This document shows, one piece after another, positions 1 to 13,532 of a stretch of DNA of 64,000 bases; positions within the stretch are counted from its first letter, which is position 1, and every line of letters begins with the position of its first letter. Position numbers and translations under genes: made by a program. The DNA comes from Rhizophagus sp. LPA8_4_AMF (taxonomy: Eukaryota > Glomeromycota > Glomeromycetes > Glomerales > Glomeraceae). The notes under the pieces are model-generated. The model was not told where the DNA came from. It saw only the letters and a program-made list of their open reading frames with translations, and searched no databases. The DNA lies in contig JADRCO010000014.1 of NCBI GenBank assembly GCA_021464525.1, positions 1 to 64,000 on the forward strand, written 5' to 3'.

Positions 1-3000
1 TGCATGTTTTTATATTATTACCAATTTATCCCAATGGTATGTATTTTTGTTTAACTCTTATTTTAAAGCTCACCTGTGTCCAAATTACCCTAGTTATTAA
101 ATAAAAATTAATTTAGGATAAATTGATTGTGGTATTACGATTAAAAACTTTTCACTTTATAAATTATTAATCAAGAAATAAAAATGGTCGAAATTATAAA
201 TAAGTTTGCCATTTAAGTTCTTAATGAGAATTTTGAATGATATTGTTAATATTTAATTATTCTTCAGTATTAATGTAAAATGATTAAATATTTATAAACA
301 AAAATGTAGGATTATTTTTATTTAATAACAATTATTGGCTGTATTCAATTGACATTCGGTTAATGAGACACTTAGATATATATACTTTTAACTATTTTTA
401 CTTGATTTGATTTAAATAAAAATTATTTCTTACAAAATAATAATTATACTTAAACAAATATTTTAGCCAATCAACTGAATAAATTGTAAAAAATTTAGAT
501 TATTGAATATACTTTTGTTATAGTATTTAATGAGAAATAATCATGTCGGAAAAAAATGTTTGAGTTTTGATGGTTATGATTAAATTTTATATGAAACAAG
601 AGACCATCATTCATAAATTTACATTTATTGATTAATCAAATAAATGATGTTTTATGGTTAGAATTGTGAATATATGGATTATTAATTTATCTTTTTTAAT
701 AATCGTTATAAATTATTTTTTATTTAAAAAAAAAAAAATTTCTTTAAAAAAAAATTTATTTCTATTAAATCATTTCACTTAAAAATTATGGGCAGATTAT
801 AGTCTAAGCTATATTATCTTTGAAAATATTTTTTAAAAAAAATAAACTTTCACAATGTATCGTTCAATGAATTATATTATATTTCTTTGCGTTTTTTTCT
901 TTCTTTCTTTGAAAGTCAAAATTTGATTATAATCAATAATAAATCGTTATCAAAATTATTTCAAAATTTACTAAATGATAATGAATATAATGATATTACT
1001 ACTAAAGTGCGCGAATCCTTATATTAATTGGAATAATAACAATGACCCATATGTAAAAGTGCTTTGTGCTCATATGGTCATTTTAAATTATCATTCACTC
1101 TGAGATTATTATTATTTTTTTTAAGATTAATGTAATTGAAAGTATTGAATTATGTATTTTTATGCAATAGATTTTTGCTTTATGATATTTTTATAGAGGA
1201 AGACTTTCTTTAGAGGAATATGTTACCTCAGATATAATTAAGAACCAGTGAACTTAGTCTTCAAAAATGATCACATTTTACAATCATTCTGATTGAAAAA
1301 GAACTATTGATTGGAATGTTGATTCTTGATATATCAAACAAGTTTTGTAAATGACTATTTTTTGAAACTATAAAATTTATACAGTATTGATTTTTAATAA
1401 ACTAGAAAAGATTTTAAATCGATTAACCTGAAAATTTCCAGCAGATGAATGATATACAAATCTGGGAAAACTGAACTTACCCGAGTTCAGGTTAAGAGTG
1501 TGACCCCAGATTATGTATATTATATATACCAAATAATTAATGGAAAATTAAAAATTTAAATCATTCCTATAAACTTTATCATTTATCACGTGATTCACTT
1601 AAACATCGTGCGTGTCACCCCACCTGCTGATTGGCTTGTTTGTGCGACATTTATCTTTGAAATTTTCTCCGATTTTTCTTAGAATAAATACACGTAATAT
1701 TGAACTCAACCAATATATTCTTATTTCCATTAATATATTATAGACATTCAATAAAATTCATTTTTAGTAAAAAATAATTTTCTTGTACTTCACTTATAAT
1801 GAATGATATTACTGTATGTAATCTTAAACTCGAAACTCATTATCAACTATAATTTGATAAAATTTGTTTAAAATAATTCCAATACTTTAATGATAATAAC
1901 TGAAGTAATAATTAAGTATTTTAAATATTGTTAGACAAAAAAAAAAAAAAAATTAATAATAAGTCCAGCTAGAAATATTACATTATGCCTCCCTTATTAG
2001 ATAACATAAATAAAGAACAGTTCAGTACCTTCATACATACTAAACAAAATATGAATACTAAAGTTCTGTATTTTTATATATTTTTATATTGACCCTAAAA
2101 TATACATTAGTTATAAACTAAAAGAGTAGTTGGTATTTTCATTATATTTAGTTGCAAATAGACTTTTATTATTTTTTTATGAAAATAAGAAATGTTACTG
2201 TATATACCAAATATAAAGTATGAAACACGAAATTGACAAGTCTCAAAAAAAAAGAGAAAAATATAGAGATATGAAAAAAAAATATCTGTATATTTAGTGA
2301 GATCTGTAGAAACTTCCCCTTTAATAAAAATAAACTCGTGGTTAAAATTTTTAGTCAATAATTATTAGTAGTATCAATATAATTTTGTTAATAAATAAAT
2401 TCATCGATTTTCTTAATAAATAAATAGAAAGATTTTTTTTAATATATAAATCTGAGATGTATTTTAATTTTAATAAATAAACGTGAAAATTTTTTTTAGT
2501 ACGAATCTGAATTTTTAATAAACTAGCCGTAAATTTTATTGTTATATTAAGATTCATTTTTATAATAAGCAATTATAAATAAAATTAGATAATTATTCAC
2601 ATTACTTTCTTATCAATAAATTAAACATACATCATGATATTAAAATTTTCAATGTTAATATTTTGATTTTAAATTTCATCAAAAAAAAAAGAAAGATTCA
2701 AAATTAAAAAACTCGATAAGTCGACAAACAAATGTTATTCTAATCAAAATTATTGTCCCAAAAATTAATTTAATATATCGTAAAATGGTAATAAGTAAAT
2801 TGATGCAATACATTATTACATCGAGATCATAGTGTTTACCCAATTTTTTTTAAGACATTCTCACATACAAGCATGATTTTTCTTACATCTACTGGAGTAC
2901 TATTATAATTTTTATTGAAATTAAACGAATAGCCACTTCTGGTACTGTAAATATTTCTAGTATTTTAACATGAATACATATTTATCAGATGAATAAAATT

Positions 3001-4317
3001 GTTATGAACATCCCTATTACTTCTTCCTCCGTAACTGAAGTCTCTACTACTGCTGTTTCAACCGCAGCTGCGCTGTTATACCAAGTATAAGAAAAAAATA
3101 ATATCAGAAAATACGTTACTGTGATACTCTAAGGTATCGTTTACCTTCAATAGCTGCTACTGGCGGATGCTACCATTACTATAGAACCGCTAGAGTAAAA
3201 AACAAAAATGATATTTTTCTATTAAACTATATGATATCTACGAATAAGCTGAATCTTTTTAACAAATTTAAATTAATGACACACCTAATATTTTTCCTTC
3301 AATTAATGAATATAACGAATAAAAGTTTTGTCATATCATAAATTGCATTACATATTTTAAACACCATAGTGAAATAATATTTTCACCTCTATTTTCTAAT
3401 TCTTTACACCATCTCGATATTCTTTCTTTATACTTCTATTGTCATTCTATGTTTACATTGTTCCGTGACTTCCGTCAGTCTAAATACTTACGTTATGTAT
3501 AATATGCAGTTGAAATAATAGATTTAATTCTGTACCTTTTTCAATAAATTCTCTATTTATTATTTCGCCTATTGCTAAATATCCACTTTTGTCGTATAAT
3601 TATTTTCTTCTTTCGTATGATTACATAATTTGATTTTGTTTTCATTAAGTCATTTTAACACTTGTATTAATACCAAAATTTCTTATTGCTTAAATTTTTT
3701 CATTCGTCTCAATTAGACAATTACTATACAATAATTTATCATTTTATCTTTTATGTACGTTACACTAATTTCTATCTATTTACCTAAAGTGCTTGTATAG
3801 GACATATTTTCAACATTACGTACTGATTGTAATTAAATGTCTCTACAACTTTTTATGTTAAGTGTAAATTACACTAAACAAAATATTTCTTTATCACTTT
3901 TAATTTTCTTATTCAATCAATCACATTCATTTTTAAATAGAACTAATTATTTTAACTGATATTCAATAGTCATATTCTATAAATAAACTGTTATCTGGGT
4001 AGCACAACTATCAAATAAAAAATAAAAAAAAATTACCTAGTTTCGAAATTGATTGTTCGTTATTTTTAGTTATCTATTTTTAAAATGTAAAAATATTTGT
4101 ATAGCGATGATTAACTGTATAACATACCCAAAAATAGTTTACTTTGTTTATAAATTGTGTAATTTCTTGTCTTACTACATGACATTATGATTATACCAAA
4201 ATTAGAATTTATGGTTACATTATTATGTGGGAAACTTAAACTAAAAAAAAAAAATTCCTTTTCTATTTTTTTTTTTTAAAAAAAAAAAAAAAAAATTAAA
4301 CTTTTATAAGTTGCATT
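1..4317. other. AT-rich intergenic stretch
   Basis: No gene model could be supported here. The sequence is strongly AT-rich with many homopolymer runs. The short open frames at 2107-2572 are low-complexity and fall in a degenerate repeat. A GC-richer patch at about 3010-3200 can be read as two exon-like pieces (see rejected items), but not firmly. The last 60 bases before the kinase start are A/T homopolymer tracts, as upstream of other genes in this window. Confidence 0.6.
2388..2545. repeat. Short degenerate tandem repeat, about 57-bp period
   Basis: Three successive units begin with a TTAATAAAT-like block, run into a T-rich tract and continue with an ATCTGA-like block (near 2411, 2469 and 2515). 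The units are diverged, the last is partial, and the DNA is very AT-rich, so some of the similarity may be composition. The minus-strand open frame at 2351-2572 is explained by this repeat. Confidence 0.35.
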
Positions 4318-6658
4318 ATGTCTACCATTCGGTATGAATTAGTTTATGCAACAACTAGTAGAGCAGCTTCGTTAATTGATTATAATATTTATACTGATAT
4401 GCATAAACAACATGAATTTCGAAAACAATTCATTCTTACTGATAAACTTCTTACAGATAATGAAAAAGCTGAAGCAATAAAACTTATAACTGAAACTTAT
4501 GATCGAAATAAAATTCTTTTAAATTCAGGAACAAAAAGAATTTGTGAAAATTGTAATCAAGAGTGTTTAGCCACATTATATTGTGAATATTGTGTTCAAA
4601 ATTATTTAAAAGCAAATTTTTCAAATTGGACGTCTGGAAATGATGATATTGATAATTTAATACAAAAATGTCAAATGGAATGTCTTGGCCCAGATTATGC
4701 AATTGAATGGATTCCATATAATAACTTCAAAAATATTAAATATCTAACAAAAGGCGGATTCTCTGAAATTTATACTGCAGATTGGATTAATGGAAACTAT
4801 AGAAAATGGGATTCCGAAAAACAACAATTAAGAAGATTTGGAACTATTACAGTAATACTTAAAAAATTAGAAAATGTTGAAAGTGCAAATCAAAGTTGGT
4901 TTGAAGAGGTTTGTATTTTAAATTTATCATAAAATTAAACAATCATGTTTACTAATAAATAATTTTTATAGGCTAAATCACATTTACTTATAGGCGCCAA
5001 ACGTGCAAGTATTGCCAAATGTTATGGTTTAACACAAGATTCAGATGGAAATTACATGCTTGTAATGCTAAAAATGGATATGGATTTAAGAAAATATTTA
5101 CAACAAAATTATAATCAACTTTCATGGAAAGAAAAAATTAGAATTGCCTATGAAATAATTGACGCATTTTATTGGATTCATGAAGAGAATGCAATTCATA
5201 GAGATTTGCATTCTGGAAATATATTATTTTCACAATTTAATGATTCTTGGTACATTAGTGATCTTGGATTTTGTGGACCTGCTGATAAATCATCAAAAAG
5301 TATATATGGAAATCTTCCCTATATAGCACCAGAAGTTATTAGCGGAAAAGGATATACTTTTGCATCTGATATTTATAGTATTGCAATACTTATGTGGGAA
5401 ATTTCATCTGGTTATTTACCATTTATTAATTATAAACATGATGATTATGACCTTGCAATGGATATAATTAATGGTATGAGACCAGAAATTGTGTCAGAAA
5501 TTCCTTTAGAATATAAAAATTTAATGGAACAATGTTGGGATGCTGATCCATCAAAAAGACTTGATATTGTATCTCTTTGGAAAAAAATAGGAGAAATTCA
5601 TTTATCATATCAAAATATGCCAGATGAATTATTTCAATTAAAAGTAAAAAATTTTGAAACAAAAACCAGTACAAATTATACAAGTAGTAGCAGATGGTTT
5701 ACAAGTAAAATTCATCAATTTGACAATCTACCTGAACCAAAGAATGCAACAGAAGGTATTATTATATCATATTATTATTGTTTATTCATTAGGATATATA
5801 TTGTAATTCTTTTTTTTATTTTAAATAATTATAGGAGAACAAGAAGGTTAATTTTTTTACTACTGTTTTATTAATTATTAAAATAAATGTTTAAATCATT
5901 CTCTCATTTATTTTTTTTAAAAAAAATAGCATTTCACAGTAAAACATATGACTTTAGTATTCCTGATAATGGTAAGTGTTCATTATAAATTTCATTTAAT
6001 TGATTATTTATTAATTAAATTTCCATTTTTAGTTGATGATTTTAACAATTCAAGTAATCAAAAGACGTCAAAAATCAATAGTATTTTCAAAGGTAATTTA
6101 TCTATATATTTTAATTATCTTTGAGATGATAATAATTAATACAAATTTGACTTATTTAGCTAGTAGTAAAAGGTTATCTAAAGTATTCAAGAAATTGCAA
6201 ATAAATTCAAAAAATGGTAAGTATAATAATACTACTAATTATTCACCACATTAAAGAAGTACAGTATATATTAAATTAAGCTTTATTTATTTTATTTATA
6301 GACATTCAAAATGATTATAAAAAGGAAACTATACAACAACAAATAAAAAGACCAATTGATGGTAAGTACATCATTAAGATAAAAAATTATTTTCAATATT
6401 TGTTAAATATATTTTAAAAAAATTTATCTCTTTATATAATATCAAACTGAAAAAAAATTCATTTTTCTTTTTTTATAGATGAAGAAGTATATAATAATCC
6501 AAATTTTCATTCAGAAGAACAAGATGAATTTGAAATTCCTGATGGTTTGTTCTTAAATATTTTTAAAAAATAGTTTTTTTTTTCTTTTACTAATTATATT
6601 ATGATCTGTTATTTTTTTTTTTTTATTTTTAGAAATATCATCTGATAAACTAAATTAA
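4318..6658 (+). CDS. Protein kinase (TKL-like), nine exons, 565 aa
   Basis: Probable cytosolic Ser/Thr or Tyr kinase of the large Rhizophagus kinase family. Exons by splice sites: 4318-4908, 4972-5755, 5835-5846, 5930-5971, 6033-6092, 6160-6216, 6302-6361, 6479-6544, 6633-6658; phase is kept throughout. The N-terminus has a four-Cys element (CENC, then CEYC; residues about 75-95). The kinase domain covers about residues 140-410. It has a glycine loop (KGGFSEIY), a VAIK-type lysine (VILKK), HRDLHSGN in the catalytic loop, DLG instead of DFG, and APE. HRD Asp and the metal-binding Asn are present, so activity is likely. Everything after about residue 460 is a polar, probably disordered tail built from mini-exons that all begin and end in phase 1. 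Substrate and pathway cannot be told from sequence. Confidence 0.9.
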
Positions 6659-7740
6659 AGAATACGAATATATTTATTTTTTATCATTCGTTTATACTTT
6701 ATTTTGAATTATTTAAACACTAAAATTAGAGTAGTAAAATATTTTACAACATTTTTAGTTTGTAATTTGAATAATTCTTTCTATATATATAATAAACTAA
6801 ATAATATAATTTATAACATGATTTTAAATCTTTTAATGTCTAAAAAATTCAGTTTCTAATTCACCTCATAAAAATATTGTTGGATAATATTCTATATAAT
6901 ACCATATCTGATATTGCTTTTTATTATCGTTATGAAATTATTTCTTTTCACACGCTCAAAATCTTATAAAAGGCACAAAAAGAACAAAAGAAATAACAAG
7001 GACCGGTAAATATAAGATGACAATCTTTTACTATACAGTCATTAAATATACATTGTGTAAAATCAAGCAGTTCACATTGTGTAAATCGAGCAGTTCTGCA
7101 AATTCTACAAGTTCTTCGAGTTCGGATTCACAACTGCCATTTTTTTATTGTCACCTATTTGATATAAAAATTACATACTGATTTATCAAAATAATAAAAA
7201 GTAAGTTTAATATTATTATGGTGACAGAATATGCAGAATATGACAATGTTTCAAATTTCTAGTCACCATGTGAGTAAAAATTAGTCAATAAAAATTTCGC
7301 AAATTCAAATATTAAGATAAATTTTATTATTTAAAGTCTTCCCTGCCTTGGAATGGTATTTATTAATTAATGTCCGTCCGAATTAAAAAATATTGACGTG
7401 ATTTTTGTTTCGACTTTAAGGCCAATCATATAAAAATCACCATATTTTAAATGCCTATAACTTTTATGTAGTCATTTTTTCAAAAATCTGACCAGTAATT
7501 CAATAGTACTCGTCTTGTTGAATGAATTTACAAGATTATTTTTTAAGAAATTATCTTTTTAAAGTATAGAAATTTTGTAAGTACCCCAATTTTATCGTTA
7601 GTATAGACTTTTGGCACCATATAAAATAATTTAACAAAAAGAAATACTAAAGTCATATGATTCATTATGGAATTAAAGAGCAATTATTGAGCTGATTTCT
7701 GGCACGCTCCTAATTGTTGAATTACATAGTCAATTAACTT
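6659..7740. other. Intergenic, no gene seen
   Basis: AT-rich sequence downstream of the kinase gene. A short Ser-rich frame near 7080-7140 (plus strand) has no supporting context. No repeat or RNA gene was recognised. Confidence 0.5.
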
Positions 7741-9056
7741 CGTTATATCCAAAAAGTTGTATTTTCTCAGAAAGAGAAATGGGCAATGTTATGTGCTGCA
7801 AAATGCGTTAATGTAACACCATTTAATAAAGAAGAATCTAGAGGTAAGCTTTTAAGCAAATCTACAACTTTAAATAACAAAAATCCCACGTTAATATTTC
7901 ACGAATCTGGTGATGATAGTGATATTAATGGTTGTGTTGATCTTGTCGGTGATAACAATGATGGTGGTATATAATTTGGTATAAATTCTGTGATGACAGT
8001 AAATATTAAATTTTGTTCTATTACTAGTAAACAGAAACCATTGTCAAGTCCGAAGCACAGCTATCATTGTACATCATCACATGCCAGACGGACACTATTT
8101 GTAGTGAGAGTACTGTGAGTATATAGTCCTTCGTTACACTTCAGATTAAATAATGTTCAACTAATAAATTTCTTATTATATAACGTTATTGTGATAAATT
8201 ACCTTTGAATAAATTTTGTTAGTTAATTCATTATCATTTGTAGGTTTCTTCACATACAATTCACAATGCAAAAATACATGGACGTTGGCTATAGATGAAC
8301 AGCTGCACCTAAACCACCAATGCAAAAAAAAGTATGTCTCAGGAGCATGAAAATCAATTCGAATAGTTCATGAGTAGTAAGGAAAATGTGAATTTAAGTT
8401 TTTACAAGGTAATGCCAAAACAGGATTACCATTAAAATACCTTAATGATCAGAAAGAAGCTCTTTGGGAAAAATTTCACAAATTGTATTCTAAGGGAATG
8501 AAGAGATCAGAATTTTTGGAAAGATTGCGAAATTGGCCATTTGTATACAGGCGGACTTCGTAGTACTTGTAGCACTTATAGATATGATGTGTTTAAGGAA
8601 TTGACGAATTTAATTATACAAAATATTGAAAACAAGAATTTCAGGTATATGGTACATTCTATTCGATTTTTCATTTCTATAATTATAAAATATTCAAAAC
8701 TAATTTTACAAATTAGACACGTCTACTTAAAAGTATTTGAAAATTCTAAAGATGTGATGGAAAAGTATCACATGATTTTTGTGATCATATATCAGAGTGT
8801 ACTGAATGTAATGAAATCTTTCAATTTATTTGAGAAATTGCGATCATTACTTGGAGATGAACAACAAAAAACATTAAAGAATACTAGAATACACCTCGCA
8901 CACTTAACTGAATACAAAATAATTAGTAAGAACGAGTTGATTATGCAATCAATGAAGCCAAAAATCTTATTTACATCACAGAAGACAAGGTTCAATGTAG
9001 TGTGCTTAAGGGCTTCACTCAAAATATCAAGCAACTCAAGAGTTTGTATGAAATGA
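7741..9056 (+). pseudogene. Decayed gene of unknown family
   Basis: Several plus-strand segments read as protein but lie in different frames, with stops between them. About 7760-7850 reads KEKWAMLCAAKCVNV. About 8330-8560 contains a start-like MSQEHENQFE and later LKYLNDQKEALWEKFHKLY. About 8750-8815 contains the Cys-rich SECTECNEIFQF. About 8960-9055 reads NEAKNLIYITEDKVQCSVLK. The order suggests one ancestral protein of some 350-450 aa with a small Cys motif, now broken several times. I do not recognise a domain. It resembles uncharacterised multi-copy families of AM fungi, but that is an impression. It directly abuts the duplicated segment that starts near 9060. Confidence 0.45.
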
Positions 9057-9059
9057 ACA

Positions 9060-11340
9060 AAAGGCTAGGGCAATGATGATGATTTCGACTAAAGTTCCTA
9101 TTATTATTAAATTTAGCAAGAGGGCCTTGAACAAAAGTTCCAGCTTATATCAATCATTGCTTGGCATAGTGCTATAGTATATGTGAAGGATGATAGAGGA
9201 ATATCATTCAAAAAATAATCATGTATAATACTGTAAATAGCAGAGATGTCACCTTCGATATATTTATTCTTCACATGTGTTACAGGCATAGACACGATAT
9301 GAATTTATTCTGCATGCATTAATAAAATTTTTCTTGTATTACATAAGCATCATCTAGAAATAAAAATATTTATTCGTTTGGAGTTATGGGCTAATCACCG
9401 CAATTTGCACGCAATGAAAAAAGGGCATTTTTTACTACTTCATACTTTTCTTGTTTATAGGTTCTCAAAGACCTGGATTATTAGAATGTCCCTTTCCATT
9501 CGCCGGAACCTCGCTTATATTTTCAAAAAGTTAGGAACGATATTGATAAGGATAAAGAATTTACAGAGCATGGGAAATGCTTGCAGTGTAAAAAGACATG
9601 CGCTGAAAAGAAATGAATTAGCTATGCTCGTTACTTCAAAACCTTTTTTTTTTATTCCAAGATTACGATTGATGAATCCAAATGAAGGTATTTCAGGAAT
9701 ATTAATGATTTTTTTACTAACATGACAAAAACATGCTCATTGTTAATTGCGCAGCAACCGTTAAGCCCGTGATCTTCAATGATTTTTATAAAATACAATA
9801 ATAAGAAACGAGAAAAAAAACGTGTGTACATATTTTTATGAAAATAAAATTTTTTATATATAACTTATGAATTATTACAAAATGATGCTATTTCATACTA
9901 ACAATTTTCTATTTTTGTTTCTATTGAACTAATACCAAAATTTGTCTTGATGGTCTTATCGGGCATATTATCGATGATAAGATCCTCAACCCCACAATGT
10001 AAATGGCCAAGTGCAGTAAATTTCTCATTAAAATTTTCAAGATCATTAAATTTCATTTCAAGGGTATGAACTATTTTAGGACACTTTACCAGCTTAAGTT
10101 TAGAGTTTACAGTTTTTTTATAATTACCAATAGCAGTAAAATTAAAGTATAATACTTGAGTTATTTTGACACAAATCCACACATCTTTTTGCTTACAATA
10201 ATCCATTTACTAATGTGAGGTCCAGGTGCAAATGAAAGAAACTTATTATTAGACGTTTTTTCATACATCCAATAATCCCCAGTAGTACTGGAGCCCCAAG
10301 TTCTCAAATGCCATTCATCTGATGTGAAGACAGTAGTAATAATATACTCTTTTATAACCTTTGGTGATCGTCCAATCTCTAGACTACCTTGCTTCTCAAT
10401 ACTTGTTGTACTTGCAACACAACGATATTTTTCTCTTGGAAACAAATATTTTTGCATATACAGTTGACTTCTGTTATTAGTCACATTTGTAGTTGGAGAA
10501 ACGCTAATTGTGACGGATTCAAGGAAATAACCATGACCCAGATCTGAGAGTTTTTTCCAATTCTGATTAAGCATATGACTTACTCCACATTCATTTACAT
10601 CAATATTGACTAATAAAAGGTTCATATCATCATCATTATCAATTTTTGCATGGAAATTAACACCTATCATAAATTCTTGAGTATGACCTTCACTTTCAGC
10701 AAATGCTACAGAAGAGACTTGAATGATGTTTTTTTCTGTACCTGGATCACTATTGTGACCACTATCACCATCTCCACCATCATCATCTCCACTACCACTA
10801 TCATCACCTTCATCATCACCACCAGAATATTCTTTTGTCTCAGATCCTGAACTTTTTTTATCAATTGACTTTTTTTCATCAGATCCTTCAGTCTTACTGT
10901 TATTTGTTTCATAATCGTTTGGTTCCACCATTTGGCTTACAACTCTAAATTCATTATCAAATATTTCCCAAGTTGTTCTAAAATTGATGGACTCAATGAA
11001 TCCGTTACCCAACAGGTAATGCACGGAAAGTTATAATAATTTCCATGAAAACTGGGACCTATAAAACGTACTGGTTGCGATTCCAGTAAAAGGTCAATAC
11101 GATCTTTCTTTTCAACAAGCAAATTATATAATTGTTCAACTTCATCATGTTTATGAGGAAAGGCTCCATCAGAAATGGTTGCATCTACTGCGAAAAATTT
11201 TGAGTCAACTGTGTGCTTTACATTACATTTAATACTAGGTGGGCCAAAGTGAATTTTATTATAAGCAATGTCATCGGCATCATCAATTTTCTCCGGTTTG
11301 GCCATTTTTTTAGGTGTGATATCTTTATCTATACTCAAAT
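9060..11340. repeat. Segmental duplication, copy 1 (partner at 47377-49600)
   Basis: Two blocks recur in the same order and orientation about 38 kb away. The first (9065-9220) has an AGAGGGCCTTG-containing stretch matching 47377-47580. The second (9735-11340), from the AAGCCCGTG motif through the whole minus-strand gene, matches 48330-49600. The middle parts (about 9300-9730 versus 47580-48330) do not obviously align. No terminal repeats or target duplications were found, so the copying mechanism is unknown. Copy 1 keeps an open gene; copy 2 is decayed. Confidence 0.75.
9898..11305 (-). CDS. Uncharacterised 434-aa protein with acidic Gly/Asp/Ser tract
   Basis: Three-exon model: 11025-11305, 10211-10977, 9898-10154, phase kept. 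The second intron (56 bp, GTAAAT...CAAG) is convincing. The first (47 bp, GTGCAT...TTTTAG) has a weak donor, and a frameshift is the alternative. The start is the first ATG, giving MAKPEKIDDADD; an acceptor-like site just upstream allows an extra 5' exon. Residues about 120-180 are a charged low-complexity linker with a GDDDGGDGDSGHNSD-like core. It separates an N-terminal region from a C-terminal region of about 240 aa that looks beta-rich (for example HTQEFMIGVNFHAKI and TSDEWHLRTWGSS). No signal peptide or membrane segment is seen. I recognise no family; a decayed paralogue lies at 48361-49600. Function unknown. Confidence 0.6.
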
Positions 11341-12059
11341 ATGGTTGAAGTCACAAATAAATAAAAAAAAAATGAAATTAATTTTGAGTTTTTCATATCT
11401 GCAATTATTAACATCAAAATAAAAAAAATGAAGTACAATGTTTACCATACCTTCGCTAAGTATATAGATTAATTTAAATGATTTAAGATTTTAAAATAAA
11501 ATAAATATAAGATTTTTAAAATCTGAGCCACTAAAATCTGACCATCAAAAAAAAGACAATATATTTATATGAAAATTTATCAGACCATTCTAGAGTATTT
11601 GTAATCATATGATCGATTATGATAAATGGTTATGTAATCATTGATTATAGAAGTTAGTTGTACAAACTATTACAAACTATTATAACTATTGTTTTGTTTA
11701 AAAAAAATTGTATCGTTATTTGATTAGATGTATTGATATTATGACCTCCGTTGTATGTATGATATGTGCCAAGTATGTTTAGTATGGTACCTTATAATTT
11801 AACCTTGTGTTACTTTTTCAAGTTTATGTGACAAAAAATATATTTTTTTGATCCTGAAAATGTGGATAATTAATTATGTGATAAATTAACGATAAAACAA
11901 TTGAAACATATATTAGCACATGATTTTAAAATAAATTATGCAAATTACTGTATTAAAATTTCATTTATTTATTTAAAAAGTGTTATTGCATAAATTTAAA
12001 TTCCAATAAACATGATCGCGCCTTTGATAGAGAAAAAAAAAAAAATTTAAATTCCTATT
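11339..12059. other. Intergenic, no gene seen
   Basis: AT-rich sequence upstream of the minus-strand unknown gene, so it probably holds that gene's promoter. No motif or repeat could be assigned. Confidence 0.45.
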
Positions 12060-12420
12060 TCCTAATCCTAATTCTCAACTAAGTTTTAACATCATTAAAG
12101 TACATCATATTTAATTGTTTAAGAGAATCTTAAGACAGGTTGACGATCACCATCTAAGAGAATTATATATAAAAAAACTTTCGTTTAGTGGTACAACTTG
12201 CCAAATGTAATATTAAAAAGAATTTGCAGTTGTGTTTCTTATCTGATCCAATTCCACCATAATAAATTCTCCATTCTCGTAATAATTATACTACAGTATA
12301 TTGTCAAACATTTTTCGTAAAGCATCTCCTAAATTTGGGATCAAATACTTGTCATGCATAGAAAGTGACCAGCGATATGTACAGTGAACTTGACATAAGC
12401 TGCTTTAAATGCTTGCTCAA
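12060..12420 (-). pseudogene. Short decayed coding fragment
   Basis: The minus strand carries a protein-like stretch (EWRIYYGGIGSDKKHNCKFF, about 12180-12280) with further readable pieces in other frames up to 12420 (FEQAFKAAYVKFTV). No start, stop or splice frame can be joined into a gene. Codon composition is less AT-rich than the flanks. Family unknown; probably a gene relic. Confidence 0.3.
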
Positions 12421-13532
12421 AAAATGGAAAAGAATTCATGTGTATTAAATCAGAGACTATTTAAGTTTTCTAAGAAAAGACCAAAATCGTCTGAATTTCT
12501 ATATACAGTATATTGATATATGCAGTAAGTTGTTGAAGATGTAATTTTACAAAAGGAAAACCAGGTTTTTTAATTGTTGGAAAAAATCAAGATCTTGAAC
12601 AAATTCTTTAGCATAGGAAGAAATGAAATTAAGGTAAATTCTTTGCTAACAACTTAAAATTTGTAATATTAATATTACAGTACATTATACACAAACTATT
12701 GCTAAGATACTCGTTATTGGTCTTGTAGGGACATTGTACAATAAATTATTATTATATATTGTAATATTAATTTATTAACATATATTCAATATAAATGATC
12801 GCAAATTATTGTAAAATTTATTGTACTGTACAATTATTATAAAATACATTGTATCTAATTATCTCATGTAAAATTATCTGATTTTTGCGCTATCAAAAAC
12901 GACCCTAGCATCACCATGTAAAAAATGTGTACACATGATCTGTGCACGTAGAACGTATAATCTATTCGAGGGGTCTTATGATCCGAATGATTATTTTCGG
13001 TAATTATATTTTGATCGCAAAATAATTTGAATGAACATTATTTTTTAATTGGCAAAACAAATGTTAAAGAAACTTAAGAAACTTATTTTATACATTTGTA
13101 ACTTTGTTATTTATTATAATAAACTATTAAGGTATTATATTTTACTATCTTTTGCTAATAGATTGTTAATATTATAATTGTTAACTTCTTAAAGTAGTTT
13201 TGTTCTTAATTATTTTGATACTTTACAAATACTATTAAACATGATACATTATATTATGGTTCAAATAACTTCAATTTCTTGGCGTAGTTTGGCGATTTTT
13301 TTAGTGCTCTAACATTTAATATCATTCATCTTTTCCAATAATTTAAAATTCGGCTAACCATAGATGACATTTGGCTTAATATTTTGTGAGAATTTTTAAT
13401 GTAGATATAGTTCAAACCTGATAAAATTTCGTTTATTGATCTTTTACGATGGTACCGTTTTAAATAAGCGGGAGTATCTCTTTGTAATATATATTTTGGT
13501 AAAACAATAAAGAGTTTCATTACATAACTCAC
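12421..13532. other. Gene-poor, mostly AT-rich
   Basis: No supported gene. A 76-codon minus-strand frame (13326-13556) lies just beyond a good splice donor at 13532 (GTGAGT on the minus strand), so it may be intron or 3' debris of the decayed gene at 13533-14012. Several short inverted AT repeats occur near 12660-12850. Confidence 0.4.

Noticed and set aside
3010-3200. Two exon-like pieces on the plus strand (Ser/Thr/Ala-rich reading with GT-AG limits)
   Set aside because: No start, no upstream exon and only about 40 codons; could equally be read on the minus strand.
10650-10912. Open frames on both strands across the acidic tract of the unknown gene
   Set aside because: Shadows of the low-complexity GAT/GGT codons of the minus-strand gene.
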